Part shown: one piece after another, positions 33,942-45,848 of the stretch | Layout: every line of letters starts with the position of its first letter | Numbering within the stretch: the stretch's first letter is position 1 | NCBI GenBank assembly: GCA_963576565.1 | Contig: OY755047.1 | Span: forward strand, 31,664,851-31,728,850 | DNA from: Aspidapion aeneum | Taxonomy: Eukaryota > Arthropoda > Insecta > Coleoptera > Brentidae | Length of the DNA: 64,000 nucleotides | Direction: 5' to 3' | Program-made: the position numbers and the translations under genes | Notes under the pieces: generated by a model | The model's input: the letters and a program-made list of their open reading frames with translations, nothing else | What the model was told of the DNA's origin: nothing | Databases searched by the model: none

Positions 33942-34290
33942 AAATAGACCGGTGTACTGTGGACTATTTGGATATCTTCTCATTTGACCTATCGCAAACA
34001 GGCGGGTTTTATTAAAAGTCTGGCCAAAACCCATAAACAGTTAGGGAAGAGTTGGAAATTATATCAGCTGTGTTAAAATATGTAAAAAAAATATTCAAAG
34101 TCCAAAAACAAAAATTTCATAAAGGACCCCTCACAAAAAAGACTGAAAATTGGTCTCTAAAGAAAAGTATAGAAAATCATTTTACCTTTACCACTAGCCT
34201 CTTAAATTCAGTTAGTTTCTTTATTTACGGATTCCTATTCATTTCAAAATACAAAAAAGAAAATAACAATATAATATACCTACAATAAGG
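33942..34290. repeat. Right half of the repeat interrupted by the piggyBac-like element
   Basis: AGACCGGTGTACTGTGGAC, TTTGACCTATCG, GGCGGGTTTTATT and ATAAAGGACCCCTCAC match 35171-35365. The segment then diverges. Confidence 0.8.
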
Positions 34291-34439
34291 CACTATATTA
34301 ATATAGTTAAAAGATAAAAAAAAATGTTTTTATTTAAAAAACACACATAAACCAAAAATATTTATTATTTTTTTCTTCTACACAAAATAATCACTAATTA
34401 AAAAAAAATCATTCATAATTAAACTTTTTTTATCAAATT

Positions 34440-35016
34440 CAACATCTATAAATTACATAAAATAAAAAAAAACCAATAAAAAAAACAAAAAGAGCTCTAA
34501 GGAGAACACCACTGCAAATGAGAATAAGATTCTTTCTTTGCAGCAATACAAAATTTCCCAAGTGACACATTAAAGTAAGCAAGGTGTAGAGATTTGGTTT
34601 ATGCGTTTCAGTTTGAGTGTGATAAGGGGTTTGTCTAAGCTGTCTGGGAGGCACATAGAAGTTCAGTTTTGCTAAAAGTTTTGGACATGATATAAAATTA
34701 TTTGCAAGTTTAAATACAAACATCCTGTCAAACCTGACCCTTCTGTTTTAAAGTTTTTCAGGTTAAGTAGAGTTCTGAGATTGATTGCTATAGTCAATCT
34801 CATTCCATGGAATTCCAAGCTTGAAAGTTATATAATGCAAACATCTGTTTTGTACTTTCTCCAAAGTATCACAGTAAGTGGCACAATAAGGTGACCAAAT
34901 TGACACTTTTCCAGATGAGGTCTGACTAGACTTACATAGAGGGTTCTTAGAGCATATATATTTGTGAAATCTGACGTGTGCCTTTTGACAAATCCTAGAG
35001 TTTTGAGGGTTCATAT
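34440..35016 (-). pseudogene. Jockey/CR1-like LINE reverse transcriptase C-terminal half
   Basis: On the minus strand, 35016-34763 reads QKAHVRFHKYICSKN and, after a frame change, SIWSPYCATYCDTLEKVQ then NRCLHYITFKLGIPWN, the thumb region (WSPY...IE.VQ.R.L.Y..FK) of Jockey-like LINEs. 34723-34439 gives FKLANNFISCPKLLAKLN and FYVPPRQLRQTP, the following C-terminal helices (LLN..I.CP.LL...F.VP.R..R). Two or three frameshifts break it. Catalytic motifs are not in this fragment. Confidence 0.7.
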
Positions 35017-35029
35017 ATCACATAACTTT

Positions 35030-35346
35030 TTTGGGTTTCTCTTTCATAGCCTTATGCTACTTACGCCAAAATACTAGTAAGAAATCAAACATTTTTTTTA
35101 GGGAAAAAAGTAGAGCATCTTGGCAAAATAAAGCTATTTACGAAAATTCAGCTGGTCTCATTATTTAAAAAAAGACCGGTGTACTGTGGACTATTTAGAT
35201 ATCTTTTCATTTGACCTATCGTACACCGGCGGGTTTTATTGAAAGTCTGACCAAAACCCAGAGACAGTTAAAGAGAAATTGGAAAATATGTCAGCTGGGT
35301 TAAAATATGTAAAAAAATATTGCAAAAGTCCAAAAACAAAAATGTC
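35030..35346. repeat. Unoccupied paralogue of the piggyBac-like target
   Basis: This copy runs through TTAA at 35165-35168 without insertion, where the copy at 24490/33942 carries 9.27 kb. It leads directly into the 211-bp tandem repeats. Confidence 0.85.
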
Positions 35347-35990
35347 ATAAAGGACCTCTAACAAAAAAGACTGAAACTTGGTTTCTAAAGAATAGTAAGA
35401 AAAGTTGTGTGTGATGATCTACCAAAATAAAAACTTTTTGCCTTTACCACTAGTCTCTTAATAAATTCACAGGGTGTATCCTCTGTAACCTTTTTAATAA
35501 AGCAGTTTGATCAATATAAACTTGAAGAGGTACAGTTTTTTATTAATTTTAATGTTTTTATAAAGGACCTCCCAAAAAAATACTGAAAATTGGTCTCTAA
35601 AGAATAGTAGAAAAGTTATGTGTGATGATCTACCAAAATAAAAACTTTTTGCCTTTACCACTAGTCTCTTAATAAATTCACAGGGTGTATCCTCTGTAAC
35701 CTTTTTAATAAAGCAGTTTGATCATTAAAAACTTGAAAAGGTACAGTTTTTTATTAATTTTAATGGTTTTATAAAGGACCTCTCACAAAAAATACTGAAA
35801 ATTGGTCTCTAAAGAATAGTAGAAAAGTTGTGTGTGATGATCTACCAAAATAAACACTTTTTGCCTTTACCACTAGTCTCTTAATAAATTCACAGGGTGT
35901 ATCCTCTGTAACCTTTTTAATAAAGCAGTTAGATCAATATTGCAGAGTATACAGTTTTTTATTAATTTTAATATTTTTATAAACAAGGTC
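35347..35990. repeat. Three tandem copies of a ~211-bp unit
   Basis: Copies start at 35347, 35560 and 35771, each with ATAAAGGACCTC, GTGTGATGATCTACCAAAAT, GCCTTTACCACTAGTCTC, AGGGTGTATCCTCTGTAACC and TACAGTTTTTTATTAATTTT. Identity is high (only scattered changes), so the array expanded recently. A single diverged unit is at 34120. No coding capacity. Confidence 0.9.
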
Positions 35991-36924
35991 TCTTAAAAAT
36001 AGTTTAGGATACAAAAATATTATCCTACATATTATATTTAATAGCATTAAAATCTTTTCTGTGTACATCGCGAGGAAATTAAATATTACATACAGTTAAA
36101 CAAAAATATAAAAACCGTATTTTTAGGTAGTCTCCCTCAGTAGGCTCACACAACAACATTTATTTTTTAATTCTTTGAAATTATCTGTTTTTTTTGTAGA
36201 ATAGAATTCGATATTTACAAACATTTTTACTTTAAGCCATTATATAACTCAAAACTGGTTCGGGAAAATACTTTTAATTCAAACATTAAGTAGCTTTTAT
36301 AAAAATTATATGTATAACTGATGACCTAAACAACCAATTTATAGAACTTAAAATTTACTTTAACTTTTTTTAATGAATACATAAACTGTAAATTATCATT
36401 CTAGAGGTAATGTTACATAGATTACAAATTTTTTTTAAAAGTCATCACCTAAAAAACTAACATTTTGCTTAGTTTTAAAAATAGCAGAATTGGTTAGATA
36501 ACAAAATAAGAAATGATTTACGTAGAATATTAAAAAAGCCTCAAATTTTGTTAATTTAAATTCCCTGTAATACTCGAATAGCAAATTTTTGTTAAAAACT
36601 CAATTATGTATAAATATATTGCTATATAATCAAAGAAAAGCCTTAAATTCTATTAGGCCACTTATTAAACTTTGACAGATAATTTTTAAGCTAAAGGCAA
36701 AAATTGGCAGCCAAAAATTATTTAACTATTTCAATTTTCAATAAATGTTACCAAAACCAAAACTTTTTATTCCTGAAATTAATGACGGATTCTTAAAACT
36801 GATAGGTTGAGTTTAGAGGTACCATAACTCAAGATAAAGAGGCCACTTGTAACAAATTTTATATTAAATAAGGCAATATATACCTCTTCAGTCTGACTTT
36901 GTTTTGTTAATTAACTGAAATCTT
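35991..36924. other. AT-rich spacer, nothing recognised
   Basis: No reading frame longer than about 60 codons and no inverted repeat pair was found. Confidence 0.35.
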
Positions 36925-37095
36925 TACATGAACCCATTAGCACACTCCAAGTAGACTCCATGCTATATCAACCTTAAAAATAGCTTTTTGTAAATATTTA
37001 CAAATATCACATTTTTGGTGTTATCTCAAAAAAAAAATTTTCCTCGAAAACAATACCTTCTCTAGCCATTGCTGTGCGGCCTAGGAAGGTAAAAA
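36925..37095. repeat. Family B fragment, antisense
   Basis: CATTAGCACACTCCAAG, AACCTTAAAAATAGCTTTTT and the terminal hairpin (ACCTTCTCTAGCC ... GGCCTAGGAAGGT) match other family B copies in reverse. Confidence 0.65.
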
Positions 37096-37857
37096 TAAAC
37101 TACTTTAGGCTACCTACGAGTTAATACGCATGTATTAATATACTGACTAAGTTTGACATGTCAAAACTAAATCGATTGATAAAAGGATTTGACGCCACTT
37201 TGTCATGAAGTATCAGTAAATAGTACAATACCATTTTTGTCTTTTTTGGACCAATTCATATTACGGGGTTTTAACCAGGTTGTGTGTATTGGTAGCATAA
37301 TTTTTCTTTCAGTTATACCTTTCTCCAATTTTTTTTTAAATTTAATTACTTGACAAAAAAAATCCGGGTCTATCAAATTGGAAATGGTTTTATTTCTGTT
37401 GTATTTTTTAGAACAAACAACAACAAAACCTTTTTTACATCATTAGGCACAAAGGTTTAAAAAATTAATTCACGGGTACCAGGACTGCCGTTTTTTAAAT
37501 TTTTAATTAACACAAGGGCATCCATTTTTATAATTTTATGAAGGTGTTACTTAATATCTTATACAAGCTGTCTTTTTGTAAACGTACGTATACAGGTAGA
37601 GCAAATGCTATAGAGATCATAAACTGGTTCCTTGCTTATTGTGTGTAAGAGAGAAGTAAAAGAGAGAAAAATATATTTTGGGTGGTTTTAGACCCGTATT
37701 CGGGCTAGTAGCACAGAAAAACTCTTCTGAGCTAGTAGTCGGAAAGTAGAGGAATACATCGTGGCCTTTTGTCTTAATAAGTTTTTCGTCATGCCGTCGT
37801 GTACAGTGAAACAGATGATAAGTGGGTATTTGTTTTTCACGCAAGTTCTAGCTGAAG

Positions 37858-38216
37858 CCATGCCGCGTATTATATTTAGCGTTCAGGAAAAAGTACAGAT
37901 GATTCAAATAACTGTCAAGATGTGGCAAATTTATTTGTTGTCGCGTTTGAGGGAAGGGATATTCCAAGCCGTAGCACGGTCAAAAAAATAGTTTTGGCAC
38001 CCAATTATGCTTTTTGTGGGACTATGCAAAGCCAAATTTATTCGCTACCACTTGCTAACTAATGTCCGAACTGAATTTTATAACAGGCTCGGATACTGTT
38101 TAGCACAGAGCGGTGGTATTATTAAGAATTTAATTCGCTACGCAGTTCTTGAATCAATCTTGAATTTGCTTTTAAAACAGACCCCTCTCGTATTTGTTTC
38201 GCTGGAGAAGCCATAA
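37858..38216 (+). pseudogene. Decayed DDE transposase (DUF4817-type), ends only
   Basis: The start reads MPRIIFSVQEKVQMIQI and, after a frame change, FEGRDIPSRSTVKKIVL, which is the helix-turn-helix pattern (EK..MI.......AAR.....G..IPSRSTV..IV) of insect DUF4817 proteins linked to DDE transposons. Further on, at about 38070-38130, NVRTEFYNRLGYCLAQSGG resembles their C-terminal block (VR..F..RL.YC..Q.GGHFEHLL). The catalytic middle is missing. The family assignment rests on my recall of these patterns. Confidence 0.4.
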
Positions 38217-38958
38217 ACCTTATTTTGTGTTAGATACGGCATCAAATATTATAAAAAAGATTAAGCTTGAAAAAAAGGATTATTATTTCCGATATTTTAT
38301 GTACAACTACCCTGGATCGATTTTCTTTACGAACGGTGTCAGAAACTTTCAATGGGCGTAACCACATGTAAACTTCTATCCCTTTTTCTTACATAGTACA
38401 TATTTTATACATATGCAGTTGTTTTTATCTTACATAGAGTAATAATTTCCCATGATTCCATTTAATCATGCTGTATAGAGTTGTAGTCTAAGTTAGTGAG
38501 TGCGACGAAAAGACAAGTGCAGAGCGAATTAAATAACTAGGCCCAGGACTAATAAACTAATAAACTCCTTGGAAACAGAAACAGGTCGCACACAGACCAG
38601 AGAATTCGTGGATTGACCAAAAGCAACTGTGAGACATACGCAAGGATACTGACATACTGAGCCTTGAAAAAAAAACAAGAAAACGCAATGAGCTACCTGG
38701 ACATCGAATGAAAGTACAGAGAGTGTGGTAAAGGAAACTCTGGGAAATGGCAAAAAGAGCCTAAACTGGCCTACTTGCCGAATCTGCGAGTTACCTCCAC
38801 TACTACTACTTTGGCCAAAGCTGGGGAGTTTTTGGCAGCAGAGAATGATTTAGTTTACTTCGGCGATGCTGGAAACTTCTCGCGCGTTCTCTATTAACTT
38901 TTCGATTTTACTTCCGTCAGATAAAAATAATTGAAACGATTAGTAAGTAATAACGTAA

Positions 38959-39810
38959 TTTGTATAATGTAAAAATTATAGACCCCGCTTCCAAAATGAT
39001 TCTTAAAAACTCCGTGAGGTTCGCAAACAGGGGTCAAATCTTTCCTCTAGAAATACCTAAACTCCCACAAGTTGTTACACAAATTCGAACAAAAGATCAC
39101 GCATGTAACCATGTCACACTACCTCGTGTTTTATCCGTATTTGAGCTCTCAAATAGCAAAAAATCCTGATATTACGTGTTTAGAGTATGTGTTTGAAGTA
39201 AGTACAACAACTCATCTAAAGTAAAATAAAAAAATTTGTTATAAAAATGTTATACTGATATCAATAATTGCCTTACCTTCTGTTATAATGCATATGAAAA
39301 TAACGACTACTTCTGTCTATTTAAGCAAATAAAAAGAGTATCCTTCCTTAAGAAAAATAAAAACTTTATGTAATATCTCTAAAAGTAACAGAATAGAATT
39401 CAATTTGACAGTTTGATTTTTATAAACAGAGCTATAAAAAAAACAAATTATAGTAAAAGCTTTCTATACATTTTTAAAACATAAAAGTTATAGGCCACGC
39501 CCCCAAAATGCTCCTTAAAAACTCCCCAAGGTTCGCAAGAAGGGGTCAGATTTTTTTCTATTTGGGCTCCGGAAATACCTTTCCTATAAGTTTTTATAAT
39601 GTAAAAGTTATAGACCCCAAAATGCTCCTTAATAACTCTCCAAGGTTCGCAAGAAGAGGTCAGATTTTTTTCTATCTGTCCTCTAGAAACTCCCTCAAGT
39701 TGTTACTCACATTTGAATAAAAGATCATCATCATCAAATAGCGAACAATCCTGATATTACGTGTTTGGCGTATGTATTTGGAGTAAGTTCAACAACTCAT
39801 CTAAAGTAAA
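38959..39810. repeat. Dispersed/tandem repeat copies
   Basis: Units at about 38959-39230, 39478-39590 and 39591-39810 share TTATAGACCCC or TTATAGGCCACGCCCC, CCAAAATG.T.CTTAA, AACTC...AGGTTCGCAA, and (first and last) CCTGATATTACGTGTTT and CAACTCATCTAAAGTAAAA. Function unknown. Confidence 0.75.
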
Positions 39811-39881
39811 ACAAAACAAATGCAAGCAAGATTGATAATTCTATTAATATTAAACAAATAATGAAACTATTTTAAAATTAG

Positions 39882-40073
39882 GAATTAGAGAAATTATGTC
39901 AGCTTATTACTCATATTAACGATGAAAGCATCAAATCAACACAGATAGCTGAGTACGCGGAAGATATTGGTGTTCATAGTAAAGACGAAAGATCTTTACC
40001 AGAAACTTTAACAGTGCTTGATAAAGAAGCCAAAAAACGAAGACTGAAAATTCATGAGTCAAAAACTAAATAA
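39882..40073 (+). pseudogene. RT palm fragment of a LINE with YAED in place of YADD
   Basis: A 63-codon stretch reads ESIKSTQIAEYAEDIGVHS, then LPETLTVLDKEAKKRRLK and IHESKTK. This is the motif C region of LINE reverse transcriptases (QI..YADDI ... L...A...GL.IN..KTK). The second catalytic aspartate is replaced by glutamate. Nothing recognisable flanks it, so it is an isolated scrap. It might come from an RTE or related clade. Confidence 0.6.
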
Positions 40074-40944
40074 ATAATAAAAAATAACGAGAGATATGCT
40101 TTTCAGGCGCCTCGTTATAGTTTCGAGCAAGTGGAAAAGTTTACATACTCATGAGTACAAAACATAAACAAAGAAAACTTTATGACAACAGAAATAAATA
40201 GGAGAATAATCAACGGAAACAAAGTGTTTTACAGTACTCACTCATCACGACTGACAGCTAGTTAGACGCTGTTTTAACAATTTTGTAAAATATATCGCGT
40301 TTTAAATGCTATCATATTGCAGACAGCATGTTCAGACACAATATCCCATAAACTATTTAATTAGATCCTAGAAGCTGTTTTTAAAAACGTAGAATGGGAA
40401 GAAATAAGCATCAAAGTAAGTGGACAATATTTAAACCACCTAAATATCATTTTCATTAAAATAAAAGGCATAACAAAATGTTAAGATAAATTGAGGGCCT
40501 CTATTTTCTTTGCTTTAGTATTGACAAAACCAAAACTTTAAAATCAACTTACAGAAGCAAATCCACTTTACTCTCAACTTGCTAGACACGTATGTCTAAC
40601 CCAATTTAATCTAGTACATAAGCATTACGTATACTTCTATTTTCTGACAAAGTTGCTTGCGCGTTTACTGGATAAAAGAAATACAGGTGAACAGATAGAT
40701 ATTTTGTTAGGTTACCGGTTGAAAAAGTGGCACACTACACGTAAATATGGCAGTAAAAATAGTTTTTATCAAACTTGTAAATCCCACATAAAGTATTGTT
40801 TTTTGCTTCTCCAAGGTTAACGAATCTTACTAAAATGGTATGATAGCTTTTTTAAACCGTTGTTGTACCAGCTGATGTTACCAATTGGTGAAAAATAATG
40901 TAATGAAAGCAACCTTAATCGTTTCTGTGCAGATATGAGGAAGA
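40074..40944. other. Spacer, nothing recognised
   Basis: AT-rich, no frame or repeat recognised. Confidence 0.35.
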
Positions 40945-41830
40945 GCTTAATTAAACAAGCCACAGCTGTTTCTAAATCTAGCTCTATATCCCTCAGTTCT
41001 TCTAGATCTTGGAAGTAAAAAAGATCCAGAGCTCGTCCTGGCTAGGCCTGGCATTCACACAGCAGATGTCTTAAACTCTCAGGTTCCTCCTCGTCTCTAC
41101 AACTACGCCAGTAGTCATTTGCCGGTATGTTTGACGGGCGGCATGAGATCCGAAAAGGCAGTGATCTGTAATAAATATGTCCTCTTCACATTCCGTTTTG
41201 GCCACAGCTGCCTTAAGATGCTGCAGGTTTTAAACCCTAGCCATCTTCTCTCTGCTAGCTATGCCACGGTATTCTTAATGTAAGATTTGACTATTCTTCC
41301 CAATTTAGGGTAGTCAAAACTTTCTAATCACTCTCTTCCTGTTGAATAATACTAGCTCTGTGTTACCTGCGTTCAAAGAAAGACTACTCTGAATGACACA
41401 GTGCAGAAGTTTGCTCAGAGGCATATCTGTAAGGTGGCTTAAGGTATTCAACAATTTGCCCGACACCAGTATCACTACATCGTCAGCATATACAATGATC
41501 TTAACACTGACGACCTCCAGAATGACCAGTATTTTATTAAGTGCTCTTCGCCAAAGAGTAGGAGATAGGATTCCTCCATAAGGAGTTCCTCCTTGGACAT
41601 ACCTTACTACTCCTGGTTTCTTATTTAGTTGCTTATCTGTCGGTTCTTTAACATGTCTTCCAACCGGCAGATACAATTTTCTATACCCGAGACCCAAGAA
41701 GACTGCCTCAGTTCCGATATTGTTAAAGAGTTCTTCAATATCGAGAAACTTACCTAACTTAACTACCTTGTTGTTAAGGGAGGTTTCAATCGTACTTACT
41801 ACATCGTGTAGTAAATAATGTCTCCAACCT
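40945..41830 (-). pseudogene. R1-like LINE reverse transcriptase, antisense
   Basis: From 41830 downward the minus strand encodes DVVSTIETSLNNKVV and motif A as FLDIEELFNNIGTEAV, then VVRYVQGGTPYGGILSPTLW (motif B, with PYGG where PQGG is usual) and motif C as IIVYADDVVILVSGKLLNTL. It continues with LSLNAGNTELVLFNRKR (the KTELVLF block). 41697-41314 is open; below that, stops and shifts accumulate. Endonuclease and RNase H domains are absent. The family matches the pieces at 11.7-12.8 kb. A plus-strand RTE copy adjoins its 5' end. Confidence 0.78.
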
Positions 41831-41834
41831 GTTT

Positions 41835-42699
41835 TTAAAATTTATGTCGCAGTCTAAACAACTGGAAACATAAAGTACACGACATGGGAAAACAACTTAA
41901 CGACCGATTTACCATATACGCACTACAGTTTGCTGACGACTAAGTAATTGTGGCTAATGATAAAGAAGACATGGAGTATATGACTACAAAGTTAACGAAA
42001 GAATACCAAAAGTGGGGGTTAATAGTGAACACAGTACTTATATATTGGAAACGAATCAAGTGAAGTAGAACTCTATAATGGATAAACAATATCGCCACGC
42101 AATGAATGTGTGTACTTGGTTTTATATGACAGGAACAGACTCTAAAGGACTGGAAGAAAGAATATTAAAAGCAAAAAAGTTTATTGGATATCTTAACAGT
42201 ATTTTATGGAGCAAAGAGATAAAAAAGAATGTAAAATTTAACATATATATAACACTGGTGAAAAGCACGCTGTTGTATGAAATTCAGATATCTTGCGTAA
42301 CAGAAAAAATATAAAACAAAAATGGAATGCAATGGAAGTGTCGAAATGGATGCAATAAAAAGATCAATAAGAATATCTAGAACAGATTATGAAGCGAGAT
42401 CATAAAAGAAAGAATGAGAATCGAGGGAAGCATAACGGATGACATCACTAAAAGACAACTGATATCGTATGGGCATGTACAACGGATGAACAACGAAAGG
42501 TTAACAAAGCAGGTCCTCGAATAGCAATCTAAAGGGCGCAGAAAAAGGCCGTCCTAAACTGGAATGGCAACAGTCAATCCAAAGATCAATGAGTCAAAAA
42601 AACCTGACAGAAGAGAATCGAAGGAGGTAGGGAATAAGGCGCCAGGCAACGTAGAAAAACCGAGAAAAAGGTTCCAAACCGACATAGTAGTAGTAGTAC
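41835..42699 (+). pseudogene. RTE-type LINE copy, degenerate, (TAG)n tail
   Basis: Fragments in shifting frames read LNDRFTIYALQFADD followed at once by a stop, ANDKEDMEYMTTKLTKEYQ, SVEMDAIKRSIRISRTD and RPKLEWQQSIQRSMSQKN. These match the RTE copies at 43.3 and 46.1 kb. The end is (TAG)4-TA at about 42685-42699. Numerous stops. Confidence 0.75.
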
Positions 42700-43203
42700 A
42701 TTTTTTCCCTGGAATATTAATACGTTTTTATTCTAAGCCTATGTAATTAGCCCAAATATAGGATTTATACATTATTATTGACATATTAAATTTAAGATAC
42801 ATTTTGGCACATTTTTCAAAAAGATACTACATATACAAGATTTTCGATTTATCGGAACGTTCGGTAGTACATTACAAGATTGTACAATATTTTTTTCAAA
42901 TGCGTTTTATTTTTCTTTGTCGAAAACGGTCGGACAGCAACTGTGGACTACTTAGGTTACTTTTTAAGAACCCCACGTAAACTAAAATTAATCTTTCTCT
43001 TAAGGCAAGAAGATATATATAGATAACAAGCAAAATACAAAATACAAACAACCTTTTCTTGTACTAGATTTACGACTAAAGGATCATTAGCTTTAAAGAT
43101 AGCATGTTATTAAGGTTCGCTCACAAAAACTTAACTCTTCTCATGAGTGGCAGGTCGAAAATTGTATTGCAACAAAATGTTCAAACAAAGATTACAACTA
43201 GTA
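42700..43203. other. Spacer, nothing recognised
   Basis: AT-rich sequence between the RTE tail and the family A element. Confidence 0.35.
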
Positions 43204-45848
43204 GTTTAGGCCCTACATCCGAGATTCAAGGGATATGTTGCGTTTAATGATAGAAGTAACACACTTGATATGGATAGACATAAGACTCCTCCGAACATTT
43301 TACGAAAGGGAATCCCCCCCGGACGGACATCCAGCACCTGATGATTGGAAAATTGCATTCATATCCTCAATACATAAAAAAAGAAACAAGCTGGATTGCA
43401 ACAATTACAGAGGAATTTCAGTAACCATTACTCTAAGTAGATTGTACGGTAGGATTCTTAGAGATCTAATAGAGAATGATTTTCATGAACAAGAAGAAGA
43501 AGAGCAAAGTGGGTTTCGTGCAGGCAGATCTTGTAGTGATAATGTTTTTTGTCTTAAACAAGTAATTGAGAAAAAGAGCACCAGAAATATAGAGACTCAA
43601 GTTACCTTTGTCGATCTACAAAAAGCATATGATACCGTTCCAGTAGAAAAATTAAGGACAGTGCTAGAGCAGACTAATATCAATCATACATACATAAAAG
43701 CGATAAAAGAGGATCAAAATCTAATCTGTTGTATGGAATAGAGACTTTTCGCGTAACAGAAAAATCCAAAGCAAAAATGAAAAGTGTCGAAATGGATGCA
43801 ATAAGAAGATCAATGAGAATATCCAGAACAGATCATATAAGAAATGAGATCATAAAAGAAAGAATAGGAATAACGGATGACATCACTAAAAGGCAACCGA
43901 TATGGTACGGCCATTTACAACGGATGAGCGACGAAAGATTACCAAAGCAGGTCCTAGAATGGCAACCAATAGGGCGCAGAAAAAAGGGCGTCCTAAACTG
44001 GAATGGCAACAGTCAATCCAAAAACCAATGAGTCAAAAAAACCCAACGGTAGATGACTGTCAGGATCGAAGGAGGTGGAGAATAGGCGTCGGACAACGTA
44101 AAAAAACGTTCTAAACCGACATAGTAGTAGTAACCACCCCCCCCCCCAACCTTGGCCTTAAACATGGTTTTTGATAGTTTTTTGCTAATTTTTCAAGTGG
44201 ATACAATTTCCTTTTTAACGATGTATCTTAGTACCTCTGACGGCAGTGGTGCACGTTCCATTAGCGTACGAAAAAAGGGTAAATTTTGATAAATATTTTT
44301 TTAAATATATTTTTTTGGTATTTATTATCCTTAACACTATTTTTTCTCAAAAAACATTTTTGGTCAAAAGCCACATATAAATTTTAAAAAGCCGCCTTGT
44401 AGAAATATCAAACAAAAATGTTGAACATTGATTTTTGTAACTCTGTAAATAAAAATGAGAGTGAGTAAAAATTATTTTTGGTTAGTAATAACTTAAAACT
44501 TAATTTTTTTGAGTTGACCTTTGAGAAGCATCACCCCTCTAACCCCCCTCAAAAGTGCTCTCTTACAGTATTTTGCAAACTTTTAACTTGGCAAAAGCAA
44601 TTAAGTAACAACTATTGAGGCTGAAGAAAAGTATTCTCTAACGATAACGCTAACACGTGTGGAAAAAACTTTTTTAAATTATCTTAAATTTTACTGTCCC
44701 ACATGTCTGGTTTTAAAACTTATTTTTAAAGTCAATGAAATTTCATTTCCAACGATGTACATCAGTCCCCCCTTGCATAAACGTCCCAAAAATGGTCAAT
44801 TTGATATACCAAGTAAAAAAAAATGCGGAAAAAAACATTTAGGGGGGAACCCCCCACCAAGAGTGGGCGAATGGTTCCCTCTCGTTATATTTTTGGGAGA
44901 GTTTACTGTATATTCATACCAAGTGTGTTGCTTTTCTCAAAGAACGCAATGGGTACTGTTCAAACATGGATGTCTTAAATGAAGATTCAAGTGTATACCA
45001 AATTTGACCATTTTTGGTACGTCTTTGCTAGATCTAACGCTGCCTTGAGGGGGGAGTGATATACATCGTTGGAGAGGAAATTTCTTCAGCATTAAAAGTA
45101 AGTTTTAAAACCAGACACGTAGGACAATAAAATTCAAGAAAATTAATCATTATACATCGTTAGAGAGGACTTTTGGTCAGCCTCAATAACTGTTTTTGGC
45201 CAAGTTAAAGTTTGCAAATAATTAGAAAAATACTGTAAAATATCACTTTTGACGAAGGCGAGAGGGGGGATGCCCCCTCCCCACAATTTAAATGAATTCA
45301 ACTTAAAAAATTAAGTTTTAAGTTAATACTAATCAAAAATATTTACAAAATGTGTTACAAATATAAATGTTCAAAATTTTTGTTTGATTTGAGGATTTCT
45401 ACAAACACATTTATTTTTATTTGAAGGCGTCTACTTTAAAAAGTTATGTCTAACTTATTAAATATTTACCTGTATACAATGGATTTTTAAATAAAAATAC
45501 TTTAAAAAAAACAATGTGTTAAGGATACAAAATACCACAAGAAAAATAAAAAAAACATATTTTAAACATGTTCCCCTTTTTTCGTAGGCCTATGTAACGT
45601 GCACCACTGCCTTTAGAGTGTACTTAGGTACATGGTTAAAAAGGAAATATTTTCCGCTTGCAAAATTAGTTATTAGCAAAAAACCGTCAAAAAGCACGTT
45701 TAAGGGGGGAATCACCCCCTGCCGGAGTTGGGGGAGTGGTTCCCTTTTGTAAAATGTTCGGGATAGTCTTTTGTCTATCCATACCAAGTATGCTGCTTCT
45801 ATCATTAAACGCAGTATCCTCGGGTATCGGACCCCCTAGGGCCTGAAC
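43204..45848. mobile_element. Family A foldback element, 2.65 kb, TA-flanked, with nested RTE
   Basis: Ends GTTTAGGCCCTAC (left) and GTTCAGGCCCTAG (right, reverse complement) abut TA on each side. Left arm (43204-43320 plus 44133-44810) and right arm (44997-45848) are inverted copies: TTTAATGATAGAAG, TATGGATAGACA, GGCAGTGGTGCACGTT, TTGCTAAT, CAAAAATGTTGAACATT-like and GTCTGGTTTTAAAACTTA are mirrored. The RTE at 43321-44132 interrupts the left arm at a C-run. A further partial terminal copy lies in the spacer near 44860-44960. No transposase was seen. Confidence 0.75.
43321..44132 (+). pseudogene. RTE-type LINE copy with large internal deletion, (TAG)n tail
   Basis: It begins PDDWKIAFISSIHKKRN and NNYRGISVTITLSRLYGR, then EQSGFRAGRSCSDNVFCL, motif A as VDLQKAYDTVPVEKL, and INHTYIKAIKE. 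There a deletion removes motifs B and C and most of the thumb. After it come GIETFRVTEKSKAKMKSVEM, IWYGHLQRMSDERLPKQVL and PIGRRKKG, then a frameshift to RPKLEWQQSIQKPM and RRRWRIGVGQRKKTF. The tail is TAGTAGTAG. The deletion leaves the flanks in readable frames. The peptide before GHPAPDDW belongs to family A sequence, not to the LINE. Confidence 0.82.

Noticed and set aside
35347..35990. CRISPR-like array
   Set aside because: Units of 211 bp are uniform throughout, with no short-repeat/unique-spacer pattern, and the context is eukaryotic transposons.
44659..44982. 107-codon plus-strand frame
   Set aside because: It lies in the spacer and arm of the family A foldback, has no domain and is repeated as non-coding sequence elsewhere.
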